Source: Thermococcus paralvinellae
Lineage (GTDB): Archaea > Methanobacteriota_B > Thermococci > Thermococcales > Thermococcaceae
Assembly: GCF_000517445.1 (NCBI RefSeq)
Contig: NZ_CP006965.1
Location: 806,001 to 870,000 of the forward strand
Reading direction: 5' to 3'
DNA length: 64,000 bases
Shown here piece after piece: positions 28,481-36,558 of this stretch. How positions within the stretch are numbered: the first letter of the stretch is position 1; every line of letters starts with the position of its first letter. Made by a program: the position numbers and the translations under genes. Under the pieces are notes generated by a model. It did no database searches, had not been told where the DNA came from, and saw nothing but the letters and a program-made list of their open reading frames with translations.

Positions 28481-30725
28481 GGTCATGATAGTGCTACTTT
28501 CAATACTCACTGTTCTATTAGCCAAACTGAATCCTTATTTATCTCTCCTTTTACCATGGTATCTTGGATTCCTCATGATTTCTGAAGAAGACTTTGATTT
28601 TATTGAAAAACTTGCCCTTGCTCCCGCACTCGGGTTAGGAGTGGTAATTTTCATAATGCATATCCTAAGCTGGTTGAAAGTATCTTTAAGGTATTCATAC
28701 CCAATAATTGTCCTTTTAGTTATTGCACTCTCCTTAGCAAGAGAATTGAAACTCGAATTAAGCGCAATAGATAGAACCACAATCTTTGGTTTGTTAATTG
28801 CTGTTTTTCTTTCCGTAGGAATTAAGATCCCCTTTCTTCATGTCCCTCCATACTACGGGAAGGACACAATTTTCCACGCTTATAAACTATTGGAAATCAT
28901 GAAAGAAAACTCACTATTTATTTCTCAGATTCCCAGCTATGCTCCTATTGGAATAAGGACTTATCCTGCAGGGTACCATTCTATTTTAGCATGGATTATT
29001 CTACTAACTAACATACCTATACCAACCGCTATGCTGTGTTTTAGGGTATTCATATGGCTTTTATTACCTTTAGCAACTTTTATCGTTTCGTCACAGATGT
29101 TCAATAAACAAACTGGAATACTATCCTCGATTTTGGTACCATTAACGTATTTATACTATTATTATTTGCATTATACTCTTTTTCCAGCATTTTCAAATTA
29201 TTATTTCTTTTTAATCGCTCTCTTCCTTTATAATCAACTCCTATTGGAGATTGAACAAAAAGATGGGAAAATTTTAAGACTTTTCATATTAACTTTCTTC
29301 ATCATAACAACTATGCTACTGATACATCCATACTCTTATTTACTCTTCCAAGCATATGCAGGAATAACTTTAGTTATGTTCTCGCTAATGAATAGAAGAA
29401 TAGACCCAACTATAATACGAATCTTTATAATACAATCCATTGGAAGTTTTTTGTGTTATTTTCTTTTGGAGTATCCCACGAAGTTAGATATTATTTCTCA
29501 CTCCCGGCCTATTTTTAATTTGCCCCAATATTCTCTTAAAGATAATCTAGCATGGTTTAACATGGCACTATCTAATACTTTTATTCACAATGGACAACTA
29601 TTTTTAGGCCTCTGTTTTATCATAGGGATTTTGTATATGTTACTAAAATGTGAAGATACAATCCGCCTATTATTTTGGAACTCATTGCTCTTGACAGTTG
29701 TATATGACATCTTCCTAATTTTAAACAAAGTTCACTTTCATATTCCGATTCCTCTCTATTCCTCAATATGGAATGCAGAGAGAATATACATATTAATAAC
29801 CCCCATTATACCAATAATTGAAGGAGTGGGCTTATATTTGATTCTTCAAAAGGCCATTTCTTTAATATCTATCCACATTTCTCCAAGTTGCACAATAGAG
29901 AAAGGATTAAAAACAATTCTAATAGTTATGTTGATTTCTTTTTTAATGCCATCTCTTTTCTATACACTAATAATTGATATATCTTTTGAAAAGATGCACA
30001 TACTAAACCACGAAAGTTATTCTGCTTTTAATTGGATTAACAACTCTCTCCCACCCAATGCTTCGCTTATAGTCTCCAATACCCACGACTCTGGTGAATG
30101 GATACCTGTCTTTACCGGAAAAATAATTATCTTTTCTCATAACTCTGATATCCCCTTTAGAGAGAGTAAAAATACATATGTTTATATAGATTCAAGAGGA
30201 ATTGGGGCAATTGGTGATAACATCGTTTCTTTAAACCCATTTGAGTTTTTTGGCAAGTATGAGTTATTGTACTTTAATTCAAACATTTGGATTTACAACC
30301 TGTCCGCAACTTGGAATGCTACAGATCCAAGAGTGATAGAAAAACTTAAGGAATATTACAAACTCCCCAAAGATGACATAATTGGAACGGATTTCAGAGA
30401 TTGGAAGTATTTAGCTTATGGATTTCTCCTCAGAAATCCGGTTGTAATTAGGGGGGCTATATTAAACAAATGGAATTTCGCGTTTGCTCCAAGAGGATGC
30501 GGCTATATAGTATTTGTTCCCACTCAAAGTTATAACAATCTATTCCTAAAAGTTATTTTCTCAAAACAAGATCAGACTATTGAGATTTGGGTAAATAACA
30601 AGAAGATTGGAGAAATTAAAAATGAAACCCAGACATTTAGATATGAATTTAAGGAGAATGGGCTTTATATAATTGAACTAGAAAGTGAGGAACCTTTCGG
30701 ATTTATACTCCTAGAGTTGGAATGA
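28449..30725 (+). CDS. Large membrane protein, probable glycosyltransferase-like
   Basis: 758 aa, about 14 hydrophobic segments up to about residue 510, then a soluble domain. Different in sequence from the two preceding GT39 proteins, but with a similar plan. An outer-loop segment VPPYYGKDTIFHAYKLLEIM, followed by GIRTYPAGYHSI, is where a GT-C enzyme would carry catalytic acid residues. The C-terminal part (NASLIVSNTHDSGEWIPVFTG...) resembles those of archaeal membrane glycosyltransferases. It overlaps copy 2 by 32 bp with GAGGTGA upstream of ATG, so it is translated from the same message. The function is inferred from architecture and context. Confidence 0.5.
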   Translation: MKLRFNSLNPKVMIVLLSILTVLLAKLNPYLSLLLPWYLGFLMISEEDFDFIEKLALAPALGLGVVIFIMHILSWLKVSLRYSYPIIVLLVIALSLARELKLELSAIDRTTIFGLLIAVFLSVGIKIPFLHVPPYYGKDTIFHAYKLLEIMKENSLFISQIPSYAPIGIRTYPAGYHSILAWIILLTNIPIPTAMLCFRVFIWLLLPLATFIVSSQMFNKQTGILSSILVPLTYLYYYYLHYTLFPAFSNYYFFLIALFLYNQLLLEIEQKDGKILRLFILTFFIITTMLLIHPYSYLLFQAYAGITLVMFSLMNRRIDPTIIRIFIIQSIGSFLCYFLLEYPTKLDIISHSRPIFNLPQYSLKDNLAWFNMALSNTFIHNGQLFLGLCFIIGILYMLLKCEDTIRLLFWNSLLLTVVYDIFLILNKVHFHIPIPLYSSIWNAERIYILITPIIPIIEGVGLYLILQKAISLISIHISPSCTIEKGLKTILIVMLISFLMPSLFYTLIIDISFEKMHILNHESYSAFNWINNSLPPNASLIVSNTHDSGEWIPVFTGKIIIFSHNSDIPFRESKNTYVYIDSRGIGAIGDNIVSLNPFEFFGKYELLYFNSNIWIYNLSATWNATDPRVIEKLKEYYKLPKDDIIGTDFRDWKYLAYGFLLRNPVVIRGAILNKWNFAFAPRGCGYIVFVPTQSYNNLFLKVIFSKQDQTIEIWVNNKKIGEIKNETQTFRYEFKENGLYIIELESEEPFGFILLELE

Positions 30726-30768
30726 ACAAAAAATAGGGTTAAAGAATTGAGAATAAAAACAAGTCAAA

Positions 30769-30951
30769 TCAACTTGTTGCTGATTGTAGTTGTTCGCTTA
30801 ACTCGCTGCTTATTGCTCCAACACCGCTCTCTACAGTACTGCCAGCGGTGCTAGCTGAACCTCTTAGGAATCTGATAACAATTGCTACTATGATTAACAC
30901 TGCCGCAATTATAAAGAGGTATTCGACTGCACCTTGAGCCTTCCTCATCAT
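30769..30951 (-). CDS. Small class III signal peptide protein (pilin-like), copy A
   Basis: 60 aa. RKAQGAVEYLFIIAAVLII is a class III (prepilin-type) signal: cleavage after KA leaves Q at +1 and E at +5, then the hydrophobic pilin helix. The tail GVGAISSELSEQL is shared with the next pilin. Likely processed by the archaeal prepilin peptidase EppA and built into a pilus. It starts at ATGATG; the second ATG (30948) is equally possible. GGAGGTG upstream. Confidence 0.75.
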   Translation of the reverse strand: MMRKAQGAVEYLFIIAAVLIIVAIVIRFLRGSASTAGSTVESGVGAISSELSEQLQSATS

Positions 30952-31008
30952 TTCCCAACACCTCCCCGAAAATTTTACAATATATTGGACACAGAACCCT
31001 TATATATA
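30878..31008 (-). repeat. Duplicated pilin 5' region and promoter, copy A
   Basis: These 131 bp (signal-peptide codons, ribosome binding site, leader and TATA element) are repeated at 31491-31621, an offset of 613 bp, with only two mismatches seen by direct comparison. The rest of the two pilin genes is more diverged. This points to a recent duplication or gene conversion that includes the promoter. Confidence 0.85.
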
Positions 31009-31120
31009 CCTTCCTCCGTAAATATGGGCATATACTACTTAAATTTGGAGAAACAAGTTAAACAAAAAATAAAAACAACAAATTCCAAATATGCCAAATG
31101 GTTTACATCAGTATATTCTT

Positions 31121-31303
31121 TCACGAACTTGATTTTGACAATTGCTCACTAAGCTCACTACTGATAGCACCAACGCCACTTTCTATTGTCCCACCCGCTC
31201 CACTACTACCCCTCTTAAGGAATCTTAATGTAATTGCCACTATAATCAACGCAGCCGCAATGACGAACAAATACTCAACAGCAGTTTGTGCCTTTCTTTT
31301 CAT
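31121..31303 (-). CDS. Small class III signal peptide protein (pilin-like), copy B
   Basis: 60 aa from the ATG at 31303 (an in-frame ATG at 31327 precedes the GGGGTG ribosome binding site). KRKAQTAVEYLFVIAAALII is the processing site and helix; the tail GGTIESGVGAISSELSEQL is nearly the same as in copy A. It differs from copies A and C in the upstream region, so its expression may be controlled separately or by read-through from copy C. Confidence 0.75.
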   Translation of the reverse strand: MKRKAQTAVEYLFVIAAALIIVAITLRFLKRGSSGAGGTIESGVGAISSELSEQLSKSSS

Positions 31304-31378
31304 AAAAACACCCCAAGCAGATATCAAAACAGTATAAAAATAAAATTATCGCAAAAACTACAAAATTTGGAAGGAAAA

Positions 31379-31564
31379 TCACTCCGTAGCTGCTGACTGC
31401 AATTGTTCGTTTAACTCTTGGCTTAATTGTGCAACGCCACTACTTACTGTACTACCAGCAGCACTAGCTGCATCTCTTAAATACTTAATAACAATTGCTA
31501 CTATGATTAACACTGCCGCAACCATAAAGAGGTATTCGACTGCACCTTGAGCCTTCCTCATCAT
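31379..31564 (-). CDS. Small class III signal peptide protein (pilin-like), copy C
   Basis: 61 aa. The same N-terminus as copy A (RKAQGAVEYLFMVAAVLII) but a different tail (VSSGVAQLSQELNEQLQSAATE). First in the series of three and closest to the divergent HTH gene. The promoter has a long TATA run (ATATATAAGG on the minus strand near 31609-31621), which suggests strong expression. Confidence 0.75.
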   Translation of the reverse strand: MMRKAQGAVEYLFMVAAVLIIVAIVIKYLRDAASAAGSTVSSGVAQLSQELNEQLQSAATE

Positions 31565-31621
31565 TTCCCAACACCTCCCCGAAAATTTTACAATATATTG
31601 GACACAGAACCCTTATATATA
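31491..31621 (-). repeat. Duplicated pilin 5' region and promoter, copy C
   Basis: Partner of the repeat at 30878-31008, with two mismatches. It includes the TATA run CCTTATATATA (plus-strand reading) and the ribosome binding site GGAGGTG of the pilin at 31379-31564. The TATA run also faces the divergent HTH gene starting at 31680. Confidence 0.85.
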
Positions 31622-31679
31622 TCTTTCGCCCTAAATTTAAGGAAATTTTACCCAATAATGTATGTGCGAGGTGTCATCG

Positions 31680-32246
31680 ATGGCATTAATAATATTACAA
31701 TCTGAGTCCTCAAGCATTAAAGATTGTTTAAGAGATCTCGCGGAAAATGCAGAAAAACAATTCAGAATGTATAAAGGCACAATCAGGCAAGCAAAAATTA
31801 AATTAAGTTTTGGTGCTTTTATGAATGTGACTATGACACTTAGTATTGATCAAACCAAACATGCCAAAAAAGGCATAATCGCAACGTACTCCACAGGAAG
31901 AAACAAGCAAGAAGCATTAAGAAAATTACAAGAGTCAATAAACTCCCAAATAAACAATCATGTAAATATAGTAGATTTTGAAATTGGAACTTATGTGACT
32001 CCGGTTACAAGGAGAACATACGCTGTAGGAGTTGTTGTATACAATACCCCACTTCACAAGATAGAACTTGACAAGTTAAGCATAAAGGAGAGGAGAAAAA
32101 TACTTGCCAAAGCTCTAGAGCTGTTTAACTACAATCCAAAAGTGCTGAATATTTCAGAGGTTGCAAGAACCTTCGGAGTGTCTAGAGACTCAATTTATTA
32201 TGACATAGAGCAGATATTAAAAGAAAGAAAGTCAGCTGGTAGCTAG
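31680..32246 (+). CDS. HTH-domain protein, possible pilin regulator
   Basis: 188 aa. The C-terminal about 35 residues (NISEVARTFGVSRDSIYYDIEQIL) form a clear helix-turn-helix. The first 130 residues are a soluble domain not recognised. Start ATG 31680 with GAGGTG; the in-frame ATG at 31662 lies before the ribosome binding site. It is divergent from the pilin genes and about 115 bp away, so a role in their regulation is plausible but unproven. Its end overlaps the convergent protease gene by 15 bp. Confidence 0.6.
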   Translation: MALIILQSESSSIKDCLRDLAENAEKQFRMYKGTIRQAKIKLSFGAFMNVTMTLSIDQTKHAKKGIIATYSTGRNKQEALRKLQESINSQINNHVNIVDFEIGTYVTPVTRRTYAVGVVVYNTPLHKIELDKLSIKERRKILAKALELFNYNPKVLNISEVARTFGVSRDSIYYDIEQILKERKSAGS

Positions 32247-33458
32247 AGGCACAGGTGTTACAGAGAGAATAAATATCAGAAGGGTTATAATTGCTAATAC
32301 TTTCCTTTTTGTGGAGATTGGACTTACTTCATCAAGAGCTCCTGGATTCCCTATTCTTCCCATTAGAAGTATAATCCCACCCCATATTAGCCAGCCAACC
32401 CAAAGATAACTCAAAGCAAGCAACGCAAAACCTAAACCAAAAGTTAGGTAAGCATGAGCCTTTTCATTTAGAAACGCCCTAGCAATGTGCCCTCCATCGA
32501 GCTGGGCTGCAGGAATCAAATTCAGAAAAGTTACCAAAATGCCCACCCATCCAGCTATTGCCACCGGATGGAAAAGTATTACATAGTTATCTCCAATATG
32601 GAGAAAGTACTTTTCTAGGATTATGAAGAATAAATTTGTCCCAAAGATTATACCTCCCTCAAGAGGCACAAGTGAGGCCGGTAACGTTATGGAGAGCTTC
32701 AGTCCGATTATAGAAACTGGTAATGCAACTAAAAACCCAGCCAAGGGTCCACTAACTCCTAAGTCAATAGCTGCATTTCTTGTTGGAATTGGAGACTTAA
32801 CCCTAATTACTGCACCCATTGTTCCTATAAATGAAGGGAAGGGAATAAAATAGGGAAATGTTGATTTTACTCCATGCAGAGTTGCCGCTATTTTATGTCC
32901 CATCTCATGAGTTCCAAGAATTGCCATTATACTTATTGAGAACGCCAAAGCATTGAGATAGATGTTTCTAATTCCAGGAAGATTGTACTGATCCAACGCT
33001 TGAACATAACCTAAAGATAGAACATAACCAGCGCCAAAAGTGCTTATTAGAGTTGCTATAAACAGCATTATCCCAATGAGGGGATTTTCCTCTTTCATAT
33101 GCTGTGCGGGAAATACATAGAGGACAATTTTTCCATTCCTCCTTTTTAATGCTGCCCAATGTCCTAAGACCTCGAGTTCTTTTAACACTTTCTCAAAATT
33201 CTTTTCCTTAATTGAATGAACTTCAAATGCAATTAAATTGCCTTCTTGTCTGAGAATACCCCCAATCTCGTAAAATTCCCTAATTTTATGCATCAACTCT
33301 TGGGATATTGGCTCTTCCACAACTTCAATTTCCTCAGTAAATCCTACAAGAACCATGTCTCCTCCACAATGGGGGCATGAATCTTCAAGTAGAGGTTCAG
33401 TAAAGTCTTTTGCTTCTCGATGGCCACAGTTAATACATTCGTAAATTCCTTTTGGCAT
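32232..33458 (-). CDS. Site-2 protease family (M50) membrane metalloprotease with zinc ribbon
   Basis: 408 aa. N-terminal zinc ribbon (CINCGHRE...CPHCGGD), a soluble domain to about residue 125, then the M50 membrane domain. Active site: GTHEMGHKIAA (HExxH) and the third metal ligand region NLIPAAQLDGGHIAR. It cleaves within or next to membranes; the substrate is unknown. The zinc ribbon at the N-terminus is common in archaeal S2P. ATG with AAGGTGG. Confidence 0.88.
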   Translation of the reverse strand: MPKGIYECINCGHREAKDFTEPLLEDSCPHCGGDMVLVGFTEEIEVVEEPISQELMHKIREFYEIGGILRQEGNLIAFEVHSIKEKNFEKVLKELEVLGHWAALKRRNGKIVLYVFPAQHMKEENPLIGIMLFIATLISTFGAGYVLSLGYVQALDQYNLPGIRNIYLNALAFSISIMAILGTHEMGHKIAATLHGVKSTFPYFIPFPSFIGTMGAVIRVKSPIPTRNAAIDLGVSGPLAGFLVALPVSIIGLKLSITLPASLVPLEGGIIFGTNLFFIILEKYFLHIGDNYVILFHPVAIAGWVGILVTFLNLIPAAQLDGGHIARAFLNEKAHAYLTFGLGFALLALSYLWVGWLIWGGIILLMGRIGNPGALDEVSPISTKRKVLAIITLLIFILSVTPVPLATS

Positions 33459-33500
33459 CTTTCCACCTTATTTTTCTTTTTATTCAATCATTTAAATGCC

Positions 33501-33899
33501 TTACTTCTCATGGATTATAACATCACCCTTATCAGCATCAACCTCAATGATCTGGCCGCTCTTAATTTTCTTTATGTCAATTTTATCCACCATTGGAATT
33601 TCTGCAATTATTGCACCAGTTGCCACTATCGTCTCAGCATCTTCAACTACAATGGCTTTTGGAGCAACATTATTCTTTTTGAGCTGGTAGATAACGTAAG
33701 ATCCAACAGTTGATCCCTTACCACGTGGAAATACGAGGATTTTGTCTTTTACACTCTCTCCCTTTATGTCGCTCTCGGCATCAGTCACAATACCTGTTTT
33801 AGGATCAATTCCACCTAAAAATGAGAGCGGCTTTTGGGAAACCAACGCAATCCCTTTTGCCTTTCCTTTTGTTATCTTTCTCCCTTTAAGCACTTTCAT
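33501..33899 (-). CDS. Phosphomevalonate dehydratase small subunit (aconitase X swivel domain)
   Basis: 132 aa from ATG 33899 (after GAGGTGAT; a GTG at 33908 overlaps it). DUF126/aconitase X swivel domain, with FPRGKGSTVGSYVIYQL as the typical substrate-binding segment. With the large subunit it dehydrates mevalonate 5-phosphate to trans-anhydromevalonate 5-phosphate in the archaeal mevalonate pathway to isoprenoid lipids. It follows the large subunit in the same operon. Confidence 0.88.
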   Translation of the reverse strand: MKVLKGRKITKGKAKGIALVSQKPLSFLGGIDPKTGIVTDAESDIKGESVKDKILVFPRGKGSTVGSYVIYQLKKNNVAPKAIVVEDAETIVATGAIIAEIPMVDKIDIKKIKSGQIIEVDADKGDVIIHEK

Positions 33900-33909
33900 T
33901 TCGATCACC

Positions 33910-35070
33910 TCATGGAGCTTCGAGAATCAACCTGTCAGTCTTATCAAGCCTTACTTTTAGTCCAGCCGATGAAAAGTAGAAGCTCGCCTTTCCACTGTTC
34001 GTTGCAATTCCCCTGTACCAGCTCTCAATTGGTGAAACAATTAAGCATGCATCAACGATTATTCTTCCGTTGTAGCGCTCTATAACTTCGGTATAGCCCA
34101 AAGAATCTGCCAGATATTTTACAACTTTACTTGCTGTTATGAAAAGGGGCATTTTCAGCGGTTTCCCTCTCATCTTCAAAAACTCAGCAATTTCTTTAAT
34201 TTCCTGGATTGAAGCATGTGGACATCCAATTAAAATGGCATCGATTTCGTTCCAATCAGCATTGTATCTCTCCTTAACCTCTTTGAGCTCCCTATCATCA
34301 ACTTGTATTTTATCAAGCTTGTCTGCAATGGCAGTTTTGTACTCTGGAGTTTCTCCTTCAACATGATACAAAGCAATTGAGCCTGTTGCAGCCATTGAAG
34401 CCCCAAGCTCCTTTAAATAATCCATCTTTTCAGGTTTCAGCCCTTTAAAATAGGGAATATCGTTTTTGAGAACAGTTCCAAGGTAATATCCTAAAAAGCT
34501 GTAATCAACAAAATCCTTAACTTTAGCCTGAACTTCAATGATAACGGTTGCTTTTCTGTTTTCTTCTAAGTGAAGACCATAATTTGGTGTTTTCCCCACA
34601 ATTGCAGCTGCCAAACTTGAGGGTCCACCTTCGCGGTTTGTTCGTGCACCGAGAACAGAGTTTGCGAAGCTTACAGCAGAGCTTTCACTCCAAGCCAAGT
34701 GATCACCAAACTTAGGTATATTTGCTCCATAATATGGGGTGCATGTTGAAGTTACCTCAATCCCCATTGCTTTGTAAAGATCTAAAATCTCTCTTTGTTT
34801 TTCCATGAACTCTTCATTGCCAATTCCTGCAGGATTTAAGGTCGTATACACACTAACCTTAGCCCCTGCATCTACAAAGTCCCTCAAAAATTCTATGCCA
34901 GCATCTCCAATATTTTTATAAGAAACTCCAGCTATTTGGGCACTTTTAATTGGAATTAGCCTATCGGCACCATAAATTTCACCAAGAGCAACAAGAATTT
35001 CCATTGCTTTCTGAAGAGCGTATCCGTACTCTCCTGCCAAAATTAGCTCCTCTTCTTTTGTTAGATACAT
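33910..35070 (-). CDS. Phosphomevalonate dehydratase large subunit (aconitase X catalytic domain)
   Basis: 386 aa, DUF521/aconitase X. Cysteines at family-typical positions include STCTPYYGANIP, LIGCPHASIQE and VDACLIVSPIES, fitting a [4Fe-4S] cluster site. Catalytic subunit of the mevalonate 5-phosphate dehydratase described in archaea. The ATG at 35070 follows GGTGAT. A TATA-like CTTTAAACC lies about 35 bases upstream. The stop and the start of the small subunit are adjacent. Confidence 0.9.
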   Translation of the reverse strand: MYLTKEEELILAGEYGYALQKAMEILVALGEIYGADRLIPIKSAQIAGVSYKNIGDAGIEFLRDFVDAGAKVSVYTTLNPAGIGNEEFMEKQREILDLYKAMGIEVTSTCTPYYGANIPKFGDHLAWSESSAVSFANSVLGARTNREGGPSSLAAAIVGKTPNYGLHLEENRKATVIIEVQAKVKDFVDYSFLGYYLGTVLKNDIPYFKGLKPEKMDYLKELGASMAATGSIALYHVEGETPEYKTAIADKLDKIQVDDRELKEVKERYNADWNEIDAILIGCPHASIQEIKEIAEFLKMRGKPLKMPLFITASKVVKYLADSLGYTEVIERYNGRIIVDACLIVSPIESWYRGIATNSGKASFYFSSAGLKVRLDKTDRLILEAP

Positions 35071-35217
35071 ACCATCACCGTAAGAGATACCTCATAAGGG
35101 TTTAAAGCTTTTACAGTCTTTAAATTTTGACTAAAAAGATTGCAAAGGCTTAGTTTGATACTAAGCTTCGTCAAATTGAAGATAGGGGTTATATAATAAG
35201 AGTTTTTGGACAGTAAA

Positions 35218-35226
35218 GTTTATAAA
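35218..35226 (+). promoter_or_regulatory. TATA element of the initiator tRNA gene
   Basis: AGTTTATAAACC before the tRNA, centred about 37 bases from its first base, so a primary transcript with a short 5' leader (about 10 bases) is expected before RNase P cleavage. The region between this element and the phosphomevalonate dehydratase promoter holds nothing else recognisable. Confidence 0.5.
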
Positions 35227-35258
35227 CCCACTGTATATTAGTATGTATCGGGTTGTGC

Positions 35259-35336
35259 AGCGGGGTGGGGCAGCTAGGAGTGCCCGCCGGGCTCATAACC
35301 CGGAGGTCGGAGGTTCAAATCCTCCCCCCGCTACCA
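35259..35336 (+). tRNA. Initiator tRNA-Met (CAT)
   Basis: Complete cloverleaf with an encoded CCA end. Acceptor stem AGCGGGG/CCCCGCT, anticodon stem CCGGG-CTCATAA-CCCGG with anticodon CAT, T arm GGAGG-TTCAAAT-CCTCC. The A-U first acceptor pair and the three G-C pairs next to the anticodon loop are the hallmarks of the archaeal initiator, not the elongator. No intron is present. Confidence 0.95.
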
Positions 35337-35338
35337 TA

Positions 35339-35365
35339 AAAATTTTGGGTTTCTCTCAAAATTTT
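35339..35365 (+). terminator. Inverted repeat just after the tRNA
   Basis: Arms AAAATTTTG (35339-35347) and CAAAATTTT (35357-35365), nine matching pairs around a 9-base loop, followed by T-rich runs. It may help end the tRNA transcript; archaeal termination relies mainly on T runs, so the hairpin itself may be incidental. Confidence 0.3.
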
Positions 35366-35438
35366 CGAAGGTTTTTCAGAAAGTTTTGAGAAAGTCATTT
35401 AACTTTATTTGTTTTCTCTTGATTAGGAGGTTAAGACT

Positions 35439-35972
35439 GTGAGAAAAGCTCAGATATCAGTTGAGGATATTCTCGTAATCACTGTAGCCATTATCTTAGT
35501 AGGGCTTGTTTATCATTATCTAGCAACTACCACCTCTAATTATGGAGAAATAATAACCCAGCTTTCAGAAAACCTAACAAAAATGATGAATGACCAGACA
35601 TGCGGAAACACGTCTACTATTGTCATTTACTATGTCCATTACAATGCTAAAGGGAACGATTGGCTAAATCTAAACGATGAATACGTTGTTATTTCCAATA
35701 TAGGATGTAAAGATGAAGATCTTACAGGATGGCAATTAAAAGATGAAGCTGGACATATCTATACTTTCCCAAAATTCGTATTAAAAGCTGGGGCAATGGT
35801 TACTGTTCATACAGGTAGTGGAACAAATACAGCCACTGATTTATATTGGGGAAGAAATGCTCCTGTATGGAACAACAATGGAGACACTGCGTATTTGTAC
35901 GACTCAAAGGGAGTGCTCATAGACAAATGCTCTTGGACAGGAAAAGAGGGTGACGCTGTTACCTGCCACTAA
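35439..35972 (+). CDS. Class III signal peptide protein with lamin-tail (LTD) domain
   Basis: 177 aa. The N-terminal [19 protein letters not shown] is a prepilin-type signal (cleavage before Q, E at +5). After about residue 60 comes a lamin-tail-type immunoglobulin-like domain with [40 protein letters not shown] and [14 protein letters not shown], all standard LTD blocks. Five cysteines may form extracellular disulfides. It starts at GTG after AGGAGGT. A pilin-like stalk carrying an LTD head would be an adhesin or minor pilin tip; this is inferred. It stands alone between tRNA and rps15. Confidence 0.7.
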   Translation: MRKAQISVEDILVITVAIILVGLVYHYLATTTSNYGEIITQLSENLTKMMNDQTCGNTSTIVIYYVHYNAKGNDWLNLNDEYVVISNIGCKDEDLTGWQLKDEAGHIYTFPKFVLKAGAMVTVHTGSGTNTATDLYWGRNAPVWNNNGDTAYLYDSKGVLIDKCSWTGKEGDAVTCH

Positions 35973-36024
35973 GGACAAACTTTTTAAACACACTTTGGCA
36001 ATTCCAATTGGCTATGCCATAAGG

Positions 36025-36048
36025 GGCGGCTGGCGGGAGCTGGCCGTC
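36025..36048 (+). promoter_or_regulatory. GNRA-tetraloop hairpin in the S15 mRNA leader
   Basis: A ten-pair stem (36025-36034 with 36039-36048) closed by the tetraloop GGGA, a GNRA loop. The inner pairs are GGCTGGC with GCTGGCC, including two adjacent G-U wobbles, and three more pairs lie below. It ends six bases before the GGAGGTG ribosome binding site of rps15. The TATA element TTTTTAAAC (35981-35989) predicts a start near 36010, so the hairpin is in the mRNA. Confidence 0.5.
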
Positions 36049-36066
36049 GCCAAGGAGGTGTTGTGC

Positions 36067-36522
36067 ATGGCAAGGATACATGCGAGAAAGAGAGGTAAAT
36101 CTGGATCAAAGAGACCCCCAAGGACTGCTCCGCCAACTTGGGTGGAATATACAGCTGAAGAAGTTGAGAACCTCGTTATAAAGCTTAGGAAAGAAGGTTA
36201 CAGCACAGCTATGATAGGAACTATTCTCAGAGACCAGTATGGAATCCCAAGCGTCAAGCTGATTACAGGCAAAAAGATAACTAAAATTCTCGAAGAGCAC
36301 GGATTAGCTCCAGAGATCCCAGAGGACCTGATGTTCCTCATCAAGAGAGCAGTTAACTTAAGGAGGCACCTTGAAGAGCATCCCAAGGACATACACTCAA
36401 GAAGAGGACTTCAACTCATTGAGAGCAAGATTAGAAGACTTGTGAAATACTACAGAAGAACAGGAAAGCTCCCACCAAAGTGGAGATACGATCCAGAGCA
36501 AGCAAAGCTCTTAGTCCGCTGA
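36067..36522 (+). CDS. rps15: Ribosomal protein S15 (uS15, S13e type)
   Basis: 151 aa small-subunit protein binding 16S rRNA helices of the central domain. Archaeal type, with an N-terminal extension ([19 protein letters not shown]) and the core [27 protein letters not shown] 36067 follows GGAGGTG. An in-frame upstream extension back to 35950 would run through the promoter and hairpin and is rejected. It is followed by the GAN nuclease gene. Confidence 0.95.
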   Translation: MARIHARKRGKSGSKRPPRTAPPTWVEYTAEEVENLVIKLRKEGYSTAMIGTILRDQYGIPSVKLITGKKITKILEEHGLAPEIPEDLMFLIKRAVNLRRHLEEHPKDIHSRRGLQLIESKIRRLVKYYRRTGKLPPKWRYDPEQAKLLVR

Positions 36523-36558
36523 TTTCTTACTTCACTTTTTCCTTCTTAAGGTGATATA

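Noticed and set aside
36025-36048. Intrinsic terminator of the upstream pilin-like gene
   Set aside because: No T run follows; the hairpin is inside the predicted S15 leader and six bases from the ribosome binding site.
35950-36066. Longer N-terminus for S15
   Set aside because: It would cover the promoter, hairpin and ribosome binding site; the product starting [10 protein letters not shown] is the normal archaeal S15.
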